Below are positions 7,893 through 16,522 of a stretch of DNA of 64,000 nucleotides, one piece after another. The notes beneath the pieces are model-generated. The model was not told the DNA's origin, did no database searches, and saw only the letters and a program-made list of their open reading frames with translations. The stretch is from Bacillota bacterium (GTDB lineage: Bacteria > Bacillota > Clostridia > Lachnospirales > Lachnospiraceae): contig JAEZTJ010000053.1 in NCBI GenBank assembly GCA_023421505.1, positions 33,639 through 97,638 of the forward strand, given 5' to 3'. The position numbers and the translations under genes are program-made. Numbering within the stretch: position 1 is the stretch's first letter; each line of letters starts with the position of its first letter.

Positions 7893-8720
7893 ATGGAATA
7901 TGTTAGCTTAAAGCCCAAAAGGAGAACTAAAATCAGAATTTTTCTTGGGAAATTCTTTTATACTTATAAAAGAAGATTGTATTGGATATTTGGAGATGTT
8001 AAATTCGCAAAAACAAAAGATTCTAATCCATATTACTATACATATTTTTGTCATAGTACACCTTTATTACGTCAATTGAAAGATGTAGATATGTATCTGC
8101 AATATAATAAAATAACGAATTTAGAGATAGCAGCTAAAGAAGTAAATGATGTTATTGTAATGCCGGGAGAAACCTTTTCTTATTGGAAACTGATCGGTAA
8201 ACCAACAAAAAGAAAAGGTTATAAAGAAGGTATGATTCTATTTAATGGTACTGTTAAGTCAGGAAATGGCGGAGGATTATGTCAGCTTTCTAATCTTATC
8301 TATTGGATGACAATACATACGCCTCTTACTATTATTGAACGCTATCGACATAGTTATGACGTTTTTCCTGATAGTAACAGAACATTACCCTTTGGAAGTG
8401 GTGCAACCTGTGTTTATAATTATAGAGATTTAATGATTCGTAATGATACAAAATCTCCAGTACAACTAAAAATATGGATTAATAATTCTATGCTCTGTGG
8501 CTGCTGGAGAACAAACGTAGAGCCGATAGAAACCTACGAGGTGTACGAGAAAGAGCATTATATGAAGAGGGAGCTGTTTGGTAAATACAGCCGTCACAAT
8601 TTAATTTATCGAAAAGTCTTCGACATGGAAGGAAATGAAATTGCAGATGAATATGTTACTGAAAACCATGCATTAATGATGTATGAACCATTCTTAGAAG
8701 ATAAGCAACATATAGTTTAA
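7893..8720 (+). CDS. VanW-family protein
   Basis: A 275-residue VanW-domain protein. The start is ATG 7893, directly after AAGGAGAGGAG; an upstream in-frame ATG at 7836 has no ribosome site. Diagnostic segments are NLEIAAKEVNDVIVMPGETF, SYWKLIGKPTKRKGYKEG, and the signature SGNGGGLCQLSNLIYW near residue 130, followed by RYRHSYDVFPDSNRTLPFGS. VanW domains occur beside vancomycin-resistance genes and in cell-wall or spore proteins, but their biochemical role is not established. No other van genes are seen. In the gap upstream there is a small perfect stem (ACTGC, GTTA, GCAGT) near 7750. Confidence 0.85.
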   Translation: MEYVSLKPKRRTKIRIFLGKFFYTYKRRLYWIFGDVKFAKTKDSNPYYYTYFCHSTPLLRQLKDVDMYLQYNKITNLEIAAKEVNDVIVMPGETFSYWKLIGKPTKRKGYKEGMILFNGTVKSGNGGGLCQLSNLIYWMTIHTPLTIIERYRHSYDVFPDSNRTLPFGSGATCVYNYRDLMIRNDTKSPVQLKIWINNSMLCGCWRTNVEPIETYEVYEKEHYMKRELFGKYSRHNLIYRKVFDMEGNEIADEYVTENHALMMYEPFLEDKQHIV

Positions 8721-8781
8721 TTACAGCGCAATTTGTTGGCTAATGCGGACTAATATAATTCTTTAATGGGCGGAGGTAGAT

Positions 8782-9306
8782 ATGGAAAACCATATTGATA
8801 AAATTCAAAAGTATTTACATAATGGACGTGCTGAAGATATGGATAATCGAATTGAAAGGCTTCGTAAGTATATTGATGAAATTTTATTAAATATGAAAGA
8901 CACTCAAGAAAGAAGATGTGGGTACCTCCATCTTTATGGAGTTTCGCAAGCATGTACTATGATTGCTCTCAAAAGAAATCAGGATGTTGAATTGGCGACC
9001 ATGGTTGGCATGTTACATGATTTACATTCTTACAATACTATGAATACTGAAAATCATGCTGAGAATGGTGCAATTTTAGCACGTCAAATTCTTGAGGAGT
9101 TGTCATTGACATCTGATAATGAAACAGATTTAATATGCTCGGCTATTCGCAATCACAGTTCAAAGGCGACAATTCATTCTGCATTTGATGAATTATTAAA
9201 AGATGCAGATGTTTTACAACATTGTTTATATAATCCGCTTTTTCCTGTGATGGAACATGAAAAATGTAGGTTTCAGAACTTATTAACTGAATTTGGTATT
9301 TTATGA
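8782..9306 (+). CDS. HD-domain phosphohydrolase-like protein
   Basis: A 174-residue protein starting at an ATG after GGGCGGAGG. It is an HD-superfamily metal hydrolase: HLYGVSQACTMIA (first His), MVGMLHDLHSYN (the HD pair), HAENGAILARQIL, AIRNHSS and LLKDADVLQHCLY (last Asp). It matches the uncharacterised small HD family that often acts on nucleotides or phosphate esters. All expected ligand residues are present, so an active enzyme is likely. The substrate is unknown. Confidence 0.82.
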   Translation: MENHIDKIQKYLHNGRAEDMDNRIERLRKYIDEILLNMKDTQERRCGYLHLYGVSQACTMIALKRNQDVELATMVGMLHDLHSYNTMNTENHAENGAILARQILEELSLTSDNETDLICSAIRNHSSKATIHSAFDELLKDADVLQHCLYNPLFPVMEHEKCRFQNLLTEFGIL

Positions 9307-9514
9307 ACTTTATAAGCATACTACGTAGATCAACAACTTTTAATTTGCAGAGTTGATTTGATTCGCCATTGCTACAAACATCGAAGAAATATATATTTTT
9401 CGAATAGACTTGGATATGCAGATTAGATTATTAATGAGATAAAATAATAAATGCACAAGATAAAATATGGTGTTATTTTATAGAATCCGAATAAATGATA
9501 GATGGAGTGATAAC

Positions 9515-10050
9515 GTGCAAATAGAAAAACAAACAGTTGAAGGTAAAAATTTAAACTAGATTCTTCGCTCTCCAGCGAAAAGTGATGCGAATGAATTGTC
9601 TGAGCTAAGAGCAAAAATCGATGCTGAGACGGAATTTTAGGATTACATAAGCCCTGCAGATTTTACAAGAATAACCGAAGAAGAATTAATGGATACAGCA
9701 TCAGTATTTTTGGTTGCAGAAGTTGAAGGAAAGATTATTGGCTTTGTCCGTTGTGTTAGCTACAAACTATCCAAATTCAAACATAAAGCAGAATTTGGTA
9801 TATGCATTTAAAGGAATACTGGGGCCAGGGAATAGGAACAAATTTGCTCTAAAGTGTTGTTAAATTGGCAGAGGAAAATAATATTGAGAAAATTACATTA
9901 ACTGTTGTTCAAACAAATACGAAAGCTATTAGCTTATATAAAAGATACGGATTTATAGAAGAAGGAATATTGGTCAAAGACCGTATTCATAGAGACGGAA
10001 ACTATTACAATACTGTGATAATGGGTAGATTCATAAATAATGATCAGTAA
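9515..10050 (+). pseudogene. GNAT acetyltransferase pseudogene
   Basis: A GTG start at 9515 opens a GNAT-like sequence that is interrupted by TAG at 9557 and TAG at 9638. A frame change follows near 9808, and a further TAA lies just before SVVKLAEENNI. Joined across these, the protein reads as a standard acetyltransferase: ASVFLVAEVEGKIIGFVRC, HKAEFGICI, KEYWGQGIG (CoA loop) and TVVQTNTKAISLYKRYGF. The last part from 9865 is an open piece of 61 residues but lacks the CoA loop, so it is not a gene. Several separate lesions point to old decay. The gap 9307-9514 before it shows nothing else. Confidence 0.85.
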
Positions 10051-10100
10051 AATAATAGTCTCATTACACATATAGCAAGAACTTTCAGTGAGGAAAATCC

Positions 10101-10937
10101 ATGGAAAACGAAGTAAGAGCATTTTATAATAACTACGGTATCCGCGAGTGGAACCGTTTGGAGGAAAATCTCTATAGCAAGATTAACTTTCTGTTACATA
10201 TGCATTTTATAGAAAGTTATTTACATAAAGGAATAAAAATCCTCGATGCCGGATGCGGAGCAGGAAGGTATAGTATTGAGTTTGCCAAACGAGGCTGTCA
10301 TGTTACCCTGTTTGATATTTCTGATGAACAACTGAGAATTGCAGAAGAAAAAATAGATGAAGCAAATGTTCTAGATAACATTGACGAAATCTTACGGGGT
10401 GATATCAGGGACTTATCGCATTTTGCTGATGAGCAATTTGATATAGTTATATGTTATGGTGCTCCGCTGTCATATGTTCTTGATAATAGAGAGAATGCAA
10501 TAAAGGAATTCCACCGTGTTCTTAAAAAGGAAGGCAGGCTGTTTGTCAGTGTGAATAATAAGTGGGGCATATTGAAAATGCTTCTCGGAAGTCAATATCC
10601 TGATTTCTTTAGCAACCCAAAATATTGGTACATAGATAAAGTAATGAATACCGGTGATTTACCCAAACATGAAAAGGTAAATCAACCGGCAAGACACTTC
10701 TTTGATGCAGCAGAATTAGACAAGTTGTTATCTGAGAATGGATTTGAATCAATAATCCTTGGAGGAAGCCCCTGTTTTAGCTGCGGTAATAATAAGTCGA
10801 TAGAGGAACTGTGTAAGGATGATAAGGCACTTCAAACGATTATGCAAATTGAATTGGCTACGTATATGAAACCAACTATGGTTGAGAATGGGGAGTTTTT
10901 ACTTGCGAAAGGGGTAAAGAATAACGTTAGCATTTAA
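10101..10937 (+). CDS. Class I SAM-dependent methyltransferase
   Basis: A complete methyltransferase of 278 residues with GAGG before its ATG. Motif I is ILDAGCGAGRYSIEFAKRG near residue 49, the motif II acid lies in VTLFDISDEQL, motif III is EILRGDIRDLS, motif IV is FDIVICYGAPLSYVL, and a post-motif helix carries AIKEFHRVLKKEGRLFVSVN. The order fits the Methyltransf_11/25 group acting on small molecules. The C-terminal 110 residues form a cap likely to choose the substrate, which is unknown. It contrasts with the truncated methyltransferase at the left end of the array. Confidence 0.85.
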   Translation: MENEVRAFYNNYGIREWNRLEENLYSKINFLLHMHFIESYLHKGIKILDAGCGAGRYSIEFAKRGCHVTLFDISDEQLRIAEEKIDEANVLDNIDEILRGDIRDLSHFADEQFDIVICYGAPLSYVLDNRENAIKEFHRVLKKEGRLFVSVNNKWGILKMLLGSQYPDFFSNPKYWYIDKVMNTGDLPKHEKVNQPARHFFDAAELDKLLSENGFESIILGGSPCFSCGNNKSIEELCKDDKALQTIMQIELATYMKPTMVENGEFLLAKGVKNNVSI

Positions 10938-11027
10938 GTGATTGTGGTGTATTCTGATGAGGATATTCATTACATACTTAAGGATTTGAGTGATGAGGCT
11001 TATCAATATTATTTAGAGGAGTACTAA
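10938..11027 (+). pseudogene. In-frame coding remnant after the methyltransferase
   Basis: Immediately after the methyltransferase TAA the same frame stays open for 29 codons, reading VIVVYSDEDIHYILKDLSDE and ending AYQYYLEEY with a TAA at 11025. This is convincing protein sequence without its own ribosome site. It is probably the tail of a lost gene joined at the methyltransferase stop codon, or an extension of that gene cut off by the stop. Confidence 0.4.
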
Positions 11028-11028
11028 C

Positions 11029-11958
11029 ATGGATGAATTATTTAAAACTCATTTGCATAATCATTCTCTTAATGGTCTAAGTTCAATTTGTAAAAGTGAC
11101 TTACATAACCATTTTGGAAAAGGAGGAAACATTAAATATATTGCGTCGATTGCTGATATAGAAATTGATATGCCCCCTGCAAAATTTAAGTCTTTATTTC
11201 AAATGGATAAATGGTTCAAAGATAATATAAAAAAATATTGTCCCTATATAAAAAGGTTGCAAGCTGCTTTTGTTCAAGCTGCAAGTGATAATGTTAGTAT
11301 ACTGGCAGCGAGCATTAGATTTAATGATGAAAATATGGAAGATTTTATTCAAACAATGAAAAGTTTAAATCAGCAATTTGCATCAAACACAGTTTTGTTA
11401 CCAGAGCTGGACTTTGTTAGAGGCTGTGATACCGATTATGAACTATCGAGACTGGATGAAATATTGTCATACAATTGGTATAAGACAATCGATATTAATG
11501 CAGGTGAGTCCCAGCAACCAATAAAGAATTTTAAGAAAATATATAGAAAAGCTAAGGATTATGGTCTTAGATTAAAGGCACATGTTGGAGAATTTGGTAC
11601 AGCGGACGACGTAATAGAAGCTGTTGAAGAGTTGGAATTAGATGAAGTTCATCATGGGATTGCTGCAGCAAAGTCAGAGTTTGTAATGAAATGGTTAGCT
11701 AATCATAAAATTCAGTTAAATGTTTGCCCGACAAGTAATATTAAGTTGCAAGTTGTAGAATCTTATGATACCCACCCTATCAGAAAATTATATGATAATG
11801 GTATTCCCGTTACAATAAACACAGATGATATGTCGGTATTTAATCAAAGCGTTTCGCAAGAATACCTAAATCTTTTTAAATCAGGGTTGATGAATGCTGA
11901 TGAGTTGGATTTTATCCGAAGAACTGGATTAAAAGAAATTGAGTATTACGAAAAATGA
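11029..11958 (+). CDS. Adenosine-deaminase-like metal-dependent hydrolase, second copy
   Basis: A 309-residue paralogue of the protein at 4241-5197, starting at an ATG with GAGGAG upstream. It shares the same unusual metal site KSDLHNHFGKGGN (His 26 and His 28) and then AHVGEFGTADD, VHHGIAA and TINTDDMSV. Both lack the canonical HxHLxG. Its C-terminus (RRTGLKEIEYYEK) is intact. The two copies are clearly diverged, so they are not a recent duplication, and 6 kb of unrelated genes separates them. A nucleoside, base or related purine analogue is the likely substrate class. Confidence 0.82.
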   Translation: MDELFKTHLHNHSLNGLSSICKSDLHNHFGKGGNIKYIASIADIEIDMPPAKFKSLFQMDKWFKDNIKKYCPYIKRLQAAFVQAASDNVSILAASIRFNDENMEDFIQTMKSLNQQFASNTVLLPELDFVRGCDTDYELSRLDEILSYNWYKTIDINAGESQQPIKNFKKIYRKAKDYGLRLKAHVGEFGTADDVIEAVEELELDEVHHGIAAAKSEFVMKWLANHKIQLNVCPTSNIKLQVVESYDTHPIRKLYDNGIPVTINTDDMSVFNQSVSQEYLNLFKSGLMNADELDFIRRTGLKEIEYYEK

Positions 11959-12014
11959 GAAGATATATATTGGCGCTAAAAATGATTAATAAGAAATTAG
12001 AGTTGGGAGAAAAA

Positions 12015-12467
12015 ATGGAAATTAAAGAGTTTTATAGCATAGAAGATAAAGAATATTGGTTAAATCAAATTAAAAAAAGTGACTGGGGTGCAGGACAATA
12101 TTTGTATAGTTTATTGAGCAAAAATGAATTAAAGATGTTATGTGGAGAAACTACGAAAGTATTTTTGTTAACAGATACTCAACAGTTAGTATCCTTCTGT
12201 ACTTTGGCTGAGGAGGATGATGTAAGGGATACAGGGCTAAGTCCATGGATAGGATTTGTATATACTTTCCCCCAATATAGGGGTCATAGATATATGGGTG
12301 CTCTTTTAGAACACGCATATGTGGCAGCTAAAAGTGATGGAGCCAGGCAGCTTTATATTTCGACTGGCGAGACTGGACTGTATGAAAAGTATGGATATTC
12401 ATTCTATCGTAGAATGAAAGATATGCATGGAGAGGATTCCAGAGTATATAGAATACAAGTTGAGTGA
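12015..12467 (+). CDS. GNAT-family N-acetyltransferase
   Basis: A 150-residue acetyltransferase. The ATG at 12015 is preferred because GGGAGA lies just upstream; the open frame extends back to an ATG at 11955 that overlaps the deaminase stop but lacks a ribosome site. Motifs are LFLLTDTQQLVSFCTLA-like strand residues, then PWIGFVYTFPQYRGHRYMGA with the CoA loop (YRGHRYMG), and YISTGETGLYEKYGYSFYR at the end. Many relatives carry Y-R-G at this place and acetylate small amines. The substrate is unknown. Confidence 0.82.
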   Translation: MEIKEFYSIEDKEYWLNQIKKSDWGAGQYLYSLLSKNELKMLCGETTKVFLLTDTQQLVSFCTLAEEDDVRDTGLSPWIGFVYTFPQYRGHRYMGALLEHAYVAAKSDGARQLYISTGETGLYEKYGYSFYRRMKDMHGEDSRVYRIQVE

Positions 12468-12715
12468 GATATTTGAGGAATTGATGACAAATACCAGTTT
12501 ATAATGCAAATTATGCTATTTTAAGAAAAAAGAAATTATGATATGAATCTCATATAATAATTCGTCATTGGTGAAAATTGCAAAGTAACTGATGCTGTAA
12601 ACAACTAATCATAATATAAATAAATACCATAAAAACTAAAATATTTACCATTCTATCGATACCAAATATAATATTATTTATAAAACAAAATCATCTACGT
12701 AAGGAGTCTAATGTT

Positions 12716-13732
12716 ATGAAACAAAATATGATAGAATGGGTAGACACCATGATAAAATCCCCAATTAAAAAAGCAATGCCGATACTTTCATTTCCGGCAA
12801 TACAATTAATGGGTATTACAGTGAATGAATTAATATCAAACAGTGACCTTCAGGCAGAGGGAATGCGTTTGGTTGCGGAAAGAATTGATTCATCAGCCGC
12901 TGTTAGCCTTATGGATTTATCAGTTGAAGCGGAATGCTTTGGTTCTACAATACGTTTTTCTGATGATGAAGTTCCTACAGTAATTGGAAGTATTATTTCT
13001 ACGGAAGAAGAAGCTGATGCACTTACTATTCCTTCTATAGGAACAGGTCGTACCGCAATCTATATTAATGCAATGGAAAAGGCAGTAAAAACTATTACTG
13101 ACCGCCCTATATTTGCTGGTGTCATTGGTCCTTTTTCACTGGCAGGACGTCTGATGGATGTATCAGAGGCAATGGTTTATTGTTATGACGAACCGGACAT
13201 GGTTCATACCGTATTAGAAAAAACTACTGCATTTATTATAGAATATTGTAAAGCTTACAAAAATGTCGGAGCAAATGGAGTAGTAATTGCAGAACCTTTA
13301 GCAGGTCTATTATCTCCTTCCCTTTCAGAAGAATTTTCAGCTGAATATATCAAAAAAATAGTAAATGCTATTCAGGACGATTCTTTTATAGTTATTTACC
13401 ATAATTGCGGAAACAGTACAATACGTACAATTGATTCAATTATTACAAATGGATGTCCAGTTTTGCACTTTGGAAATGCAATAGATATGTCGGAAATGTT
13501 GACTCATATTCCGGAAAATATCATGGTAATGGGTAACGTTGACCCAGCCGGCGTAATTAAAAATGGTACACCTGAAGCTGTTAGAGAAACCACCTTATCG
13601 ATTATGGAAACTTGCTGTAGATATCCAAACTTTGTAATATCATCTGGTTGTGATATTCCTCCCATGTCAAAATGGGAAAATATAGATGCCTTTTTCCAGG
13701 CAGTAAAAGATTTTTATAATAAAAACGATTAA
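12716..13732 (+). CDS. UroD/MtaA-family corrinoid methyltransferase-like protein
   Basis: A 338-residue TIM-barrel protein of the uroporphyrinogen-decarboxylase superfamily, in the MtaA/CmuA methylcobalamin:thiol methyltransferase group. It starts at ATG with AAGGAG ten bases upstream. Zinc-site residues are visible as VIYHNCGN (His and Cys) and ISSGCDIPP (Cys), the arrangement used for thiol activation rather than the decarboxylase active site. Such proteins move a methyl group from a corrinoid protein to a thiol or tetrahydrofolate. No corrinoid partner gene lies next to it. The gap 12468-12715 upstream is AT-rich with no ORF or recognised riboswitch. Confidence 0.82.
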   Translation: MKQNMIEWVDTMIKSPIKKAMPILSFPAIQLMGITVNELISNSDLQAEGMRLVAERIDSSAAVSLMDLSVEAECFGSTIRFSDDEVPTVIGSIISTEEEADALTIPSIGTGRTAIYINAMEKAVKTITDRPIFAGVIGPFSLAGRLMDVSEAMVYCYDEPDMVHTVLEKTTAFIIEYCKAYKNVGANGVVIAEPLAGLLSPSLSEEFSAEYIKKIVNAIQDDSFIVIYHNCGNSTIRTIDSIITNGCPVLHFGNAIDMSEMLTHIPENIMVMGNVDPAGVIKNGTPEAVRETTLSIMETCCRYPNFVISSGCDIPPMSKWENIDAFFQAVKDFYNKND

Positions 13733-13894
13733 ATTACATCTGGGATTTAATTTCAATCTTGTAAAACTAAAAGGATATGGATAAAAATAATAATGAATTT
13801 ATTTACCATTAAAGATTGTATTGAATAATAAATCATATATTAAATGTAAATAAAACGTATTAATTATTTTACAGATAATACGAGGTGATATAAC

Positions 13895-13959
13895 ATGAAT
13901 AAATACTGTTTTCTATATCTGAAATAGATTCTGTTTCAAATTTGGAAATTTTGACATAG
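13895..13959 (+). pseudogene. Truncated gene start or coding scrap
   Basis: A good ribosome site (GAGGTGATATAAC) leads to an ATG at 13895, but only ten codons follow (MNKYCFLYLK). Another frame then reads ISEIDSVSNLEILT to a TAG at 13957. It may be the 5' stub of a gene whose body has been lost next to the recombinase. Confidence 0.25.
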
Positions 13960-13971
13960 TTGTAATTTTCC
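13944..13971. other. Candidate dif-like recombination site (28 bp)
   Basis: A 28-bp imperfect palindrome abuts the stop codon of the tyrosine recombinase. The left arm is GGAAATTTTGA, the spacer is CATAGT and the right arm is TGTAATTTTCC. The 11-6-11 layout matches Xer/dif sites, and 8 of 11 arm positions are symmetric. Single-recombinase XerS systems are known to have their dif site beside the gene. The site is inferred from symmetry and position only. Confidence 0.3.
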
Positions 13972-15029
13972 TATAATATCTCCTTTTCCCTCAACTTCAC
14001 AACCTTAGCGGCACTACGGCGGCGGTCATCCTCGATCGCTGCATAGTGCTTTTTCGTCGTATTAACATCCTTATGACCTAATACATCGGCTACAAGATAG
14101 ATATCACCGGTTTCACGGTATAAGCTGGTGCCATAGGTACTACGGAGCTTATGAGGCGTAATATTCTTTAATTTTGTTACAGTGGAAGCATATTTTTTAA
14201 CAAGGTTTTCAATGGAACGGACGTTCAGCCGCTTCATCTGTATAGAGAGAAAGAGAGCATTGGTATGTCCTTCACAGGGGATCAGCTTCTTACGTTCCTC
14301 CAAATAGGTAAGGAGTGCTTCTCTGACTTCTTCTCCAAAATATACAATAACCTCATAGCCGCCTTTTCTTCTTATCTTTATTCCGTTATTATCAAAGTCT
14401 ACATCCGTTATATCCAAGCCGACGCATTCGGAGACACGTATTCCGGTGCCCAGTAAAAGCGTCATAAGAGCGAGGTCACGTACTCTGGTCTTTTCATGAA
14501 ATTTCTGCTGTGCTTTGGTTAGATTTTCAGCAGTTTCTACCTCATCTAAAAGTCTGGCCACTTCATCTATCTCCAGTCGTATGATGGCCTTATCATGAAG
14601 CTTTGGAACATTGATTAAAGAAGCCGGGTTCGTAGAGATCATTTCCTTTTTAAAGTAGTAATTATAAAAGCTTCTTAAGGATACCAGTTTACGTTTCTTA
14701 CCGTTTTCTGTATTCAGCCTTTCTGTATCCTCTGATTTATAATAAGAGAGATACTCAAGGTATTCTTCGATATCAACTGCTTTAATCTGATCAAGGATTT
14801 CTACCTTCAGCTCCGTAATAGGAGTGTTCTTAAGAGAGGGATTCTTATTCACTAAGAATTCAAAAAATACCCCAAAATCGTACGCATAGGCTATTCTTGT
14901 TCTGGAGGAGGTGGTAGGCTCTATTCCGCGAAAGAATTGTTTACAAAAGCCCGGAAGCAGCTCCAGCAACTTACGAAGCTTTTCCGTATTATCTATATTC
15001 ACTTGCTCGTGGTAATTCTTTTCTGACAT
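13971..15029 (-). CDS. Tyrosine recombinase, XerS/XerC-like
   Basis: A 352-residue site-specific recombinase. The start is ATG 15029, six bases after GGAGG inside a repeated leader; longer in-frame starts only translate that leader. The N-terminal SAM-like core-binding domain spans about residues 25-140. The catalytic domain has all expected residues: Arg198 in GTGIRVSECVGLD, Lys222 in IRRKGGYE, His293 and Arg296 in TPHKLRSTYG, His319 in VLGHKDVNTT and Tyr329 in KKHYAAIE. Length and N-terminus resemble XerS-type recombinases more than phage integrases. It is read towards the accessory array and ends beside a dif-like palindrome. It could be the chromosome-dimer resolvase or a mobile-element integrase. 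Confidence 0.85.
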   Translation of the reverse strand: MSEKNYHEQVNIDNTEKLRKLLELLPGFCKQFFRGIEPTTSSRTRIAYAYDFGVFFEFLVNKNPSLKNTPITELKVEILDQIKAVDIEEYLEYLSYYKSEDTERLNTENGKKRKLVSLRSFYNYYFKKEMISTNPASLINVPKLHDKAIIRLEIDEVARLLDEVETAENLTKAQQKFHEKTRVRDLALMTLLLGTGIRVSECVGLDITDVDFDNNGIKIRRKGGYEVIVYFGEEVREALLTYLEERKKLIPCEGHTNALFLSIQMKRLNVRSIENLVKKYASTVTKLKNITPHKLRSTYGTSLYRETGDIYLVADVLGHKDVNTTKKHYAAIEDDRRRSAAKVVKLREKEIL

Positions 15030-15128
15030 AATAACCTCCATCTGCCGCTTAAGCGGCATACTAATACTGTGAGCGAAAAGCACGCTTAGTGCTTTTTGCC
15101 GGTTGAAAAATGTACTTCTTTTCAACCT
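15027..15128 (-). repeat. Hairpin leader repeat, copy B
   Basis: Read on the minus strand this runs from AGGTTGAAAAGAAGTAC to the recombinase ATG. It holds three stems: GGTTGAAAA with TTTTTCAACC, AAAAGCAC with GTGCTTTT, and TGCCGCTTAAGCGGCA. The ribosome site GATGGAGG follows. It is nearly identical to the leader before the CapE gene at 30701-30797. Confidence 0.85.
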
Positions 15129-15226
15129 AGTAACCTCCATCTGCCGCTTAAGCGGTATACAAATACTGAGCGAAAAGCACGCTTAGTGCTTTTTGCCGGT
15201 TGAAAAATGTACTTCCTTTCAACCTA
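15129..15226 (-). repeat. Hairpin leader repeat, copy C (tandem)
   Basis: A second, slightly diverged copy of the same leader lies directly upstream of copy B. Its third stem is TACCGCTTAAGCGGCA, and its GATGGAGGTTA ribosome site now precedes copy B instead of a gene. The tandem arrangement could come from duplication or repeated insertion. Confidence 0.85.
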
Positions 15227-15284
15227 ACCTCCCTGCAGCTGATCGGCTACATTTTATACTAGCAGTACCTTCTTTTACTGAATT

Positions 15285-16001
15285 CTACTTCTTCCAGCCA
15301 TCAATCTGGCTACTTGAAACCGCATGAAAAAGACGTTCACGAATACCTGGGCTCTCAGTTCCCAAGGTTTTAATCAGCTGCTTGATATATTCCCGCTTGG
15401 TATATCCATCCTCCGGACAGGTATTTTTAACCACCGGAAGATTGTATGCATTACGAAAGCCTTTAATCTCTGCCTCTTCGACATAGATCAGCGGACGAAT
15501 CAAGGTAATATCTGCACGTTCTAAATATGTAACAGGAGAGAAGCAATGATATCTGCCCTCATAGATTAAAGACATGAGCATTGTCTCTATTACATCATCA
15601 TAATGATGCGCATAGGCTTCCTTATTACAGCCCAGCTCCTTTGCTTTTGTGTTAAAAGCGCCCTTACGCATCTTGGCACATAAGGAGCAGGGGTTACTTT
15701 CCTTTCTGTGCTGAAAAACAATTTCTGCAATATCTGTTTCTACAACAGTGTAATTTATATTCAGCTCATTACACAGGTTTTGAACTAAGGAAAAGTCCAT
15801 ATTCGGAAAGCCTGTTTTAACTGTGATTGCTTCAATTTCAAATTTTTTCGGATAAAACCGTCGAATTCCGGATAGGGCATAGAGCAGGGTTAGGCTGTCT
15901 TTTCCACCGGAGACACCTATTGCTACCTTATCACCATTCTCAAGCATTTGATAATCATCCAGGGCTTTTCGGGTATAGCTTAGTAATTGCTGTAGTTTCA
16001 T
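15285..16001 (-). CDS. ttcA: TtcA-like tRNA 2-thiocytidine biosynthesis protein
   Basis: A 238-residue PP-loop ATPase. The ATG at 16001 starts MKLQQLLSYTRKAL and has GAAAGG upstream; longer frames begin in AT-rich DNA. The PP-loop is VAIGVSGGKDSLTLLYAL near residue 34. The cysteines expected for TtcA are present: SNPCSLCAKMRKG (CxxC) and VKNTCPED, which together bind an iron-sulfur cluster. AHHYDDVIETMLMS is the family's conserved metal/adenylate segment. Thiolation of cytidine 32 in tRNA is the known role. It is a housekeeping-type gene, read away from the amidase. Confidence 0.82.
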   Translation of the reverse strand: MKLQQLLSYTRKALDDYQMLENGDKVAIGVSGGKDSLTLLYALSGIRRFYPKKFEIEAITVKTGFPNMDFSLVQNLCNELNINYTVVETDIAEIVFQHRKESNPCSLCAKMRKGAFNTKAKELGCNKEAYAHHYDDVIETMLMSLIYEGRYHCFSPVTYLERADITLIRPLIYVEEAEIKGFRNAYNLPVVKNTCPEDGYTKREYIKQLIKTLGTESPGIRERLFHAVSSSQIDGWKK

Positions 16002-16166
16002 TATAAAAATCTTACCTTTCGTACTTTTGTAATATCTGACATTATAACATATATTCTCTAATATGAAAACCTCTGCTGCCAACTATATTCCTTTTCAAGC
16101 TATACATAAAGTCACTCCGCAAGAGATTACCTTTGAAATATTTAGCAGTAGCTTTTACCACTTATG

Positions 16167-16188
16167 GCATTCTATTGTAATAGAATGC
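16167..16188. promoter_or_regulatory. Perfect 22-bp inverted repeat in divergent intergenic region
   Basis: GCATTCTATT and AATAGAATGC face each other across GT in the 521-bp gap between the divergent ttcA-like and amidase genes. The position suits a regulator binding site. No T-run follows, so a terminator is unlikely. The rest of 16002-16522 is AT-rich and holds no convincing gene. Confidence 0.45.
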
Positions 16189-16522
16189 TTATTACGTATT
16201 ATGTAATACTTTTCATTCATCATCAATTCTCTTTCTTGCTTTTGTCGATCACGGTAGAACACAATCGCCTTGCAAACTCTACTAAAGTAGAATTTACATT
16301 TTTATTGGTTTATCAGAATTTTTTTGAGAGCTTTATGTTACATAATATTAAATTTTTTCAAATTTTTTCATATATTTTATCATATGACACATTTCTAACA
16401 CGAATTAACATTATTGTAATAAATAGTTGTAGAAATACATCTAATATCAAGTAAGAACAACAAATTTTTCATACTACAAAGGAACCGTTGTAAAGAATTT
16501 TATAGGAGGACTGAAAACGGGA

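Noticed and set aside
1..13959. A classic integron with attC cassettes
   Set aside because: The recombinase lacks an obvious integron-specific insert and its 3' end, not its 5' end, faces the array. Intergenic DNA shows no repeated attC-like hairpins by eye.
13971..15140. Longer N-terminus of the recombinase starting at 15140
   Set aside because: The extra 37 residues only translate the repeated leader; the GGAGG-preceded ATG at 15029 fits the family.
16164..16454. A 96-codon open frame in the ttcA-amidase gap
   Set aside because: It has no ribosome site, begins inside a perfect palindrome and encodes Phe/Leu-rich sequence typical of AT-rich non-coding DNA.
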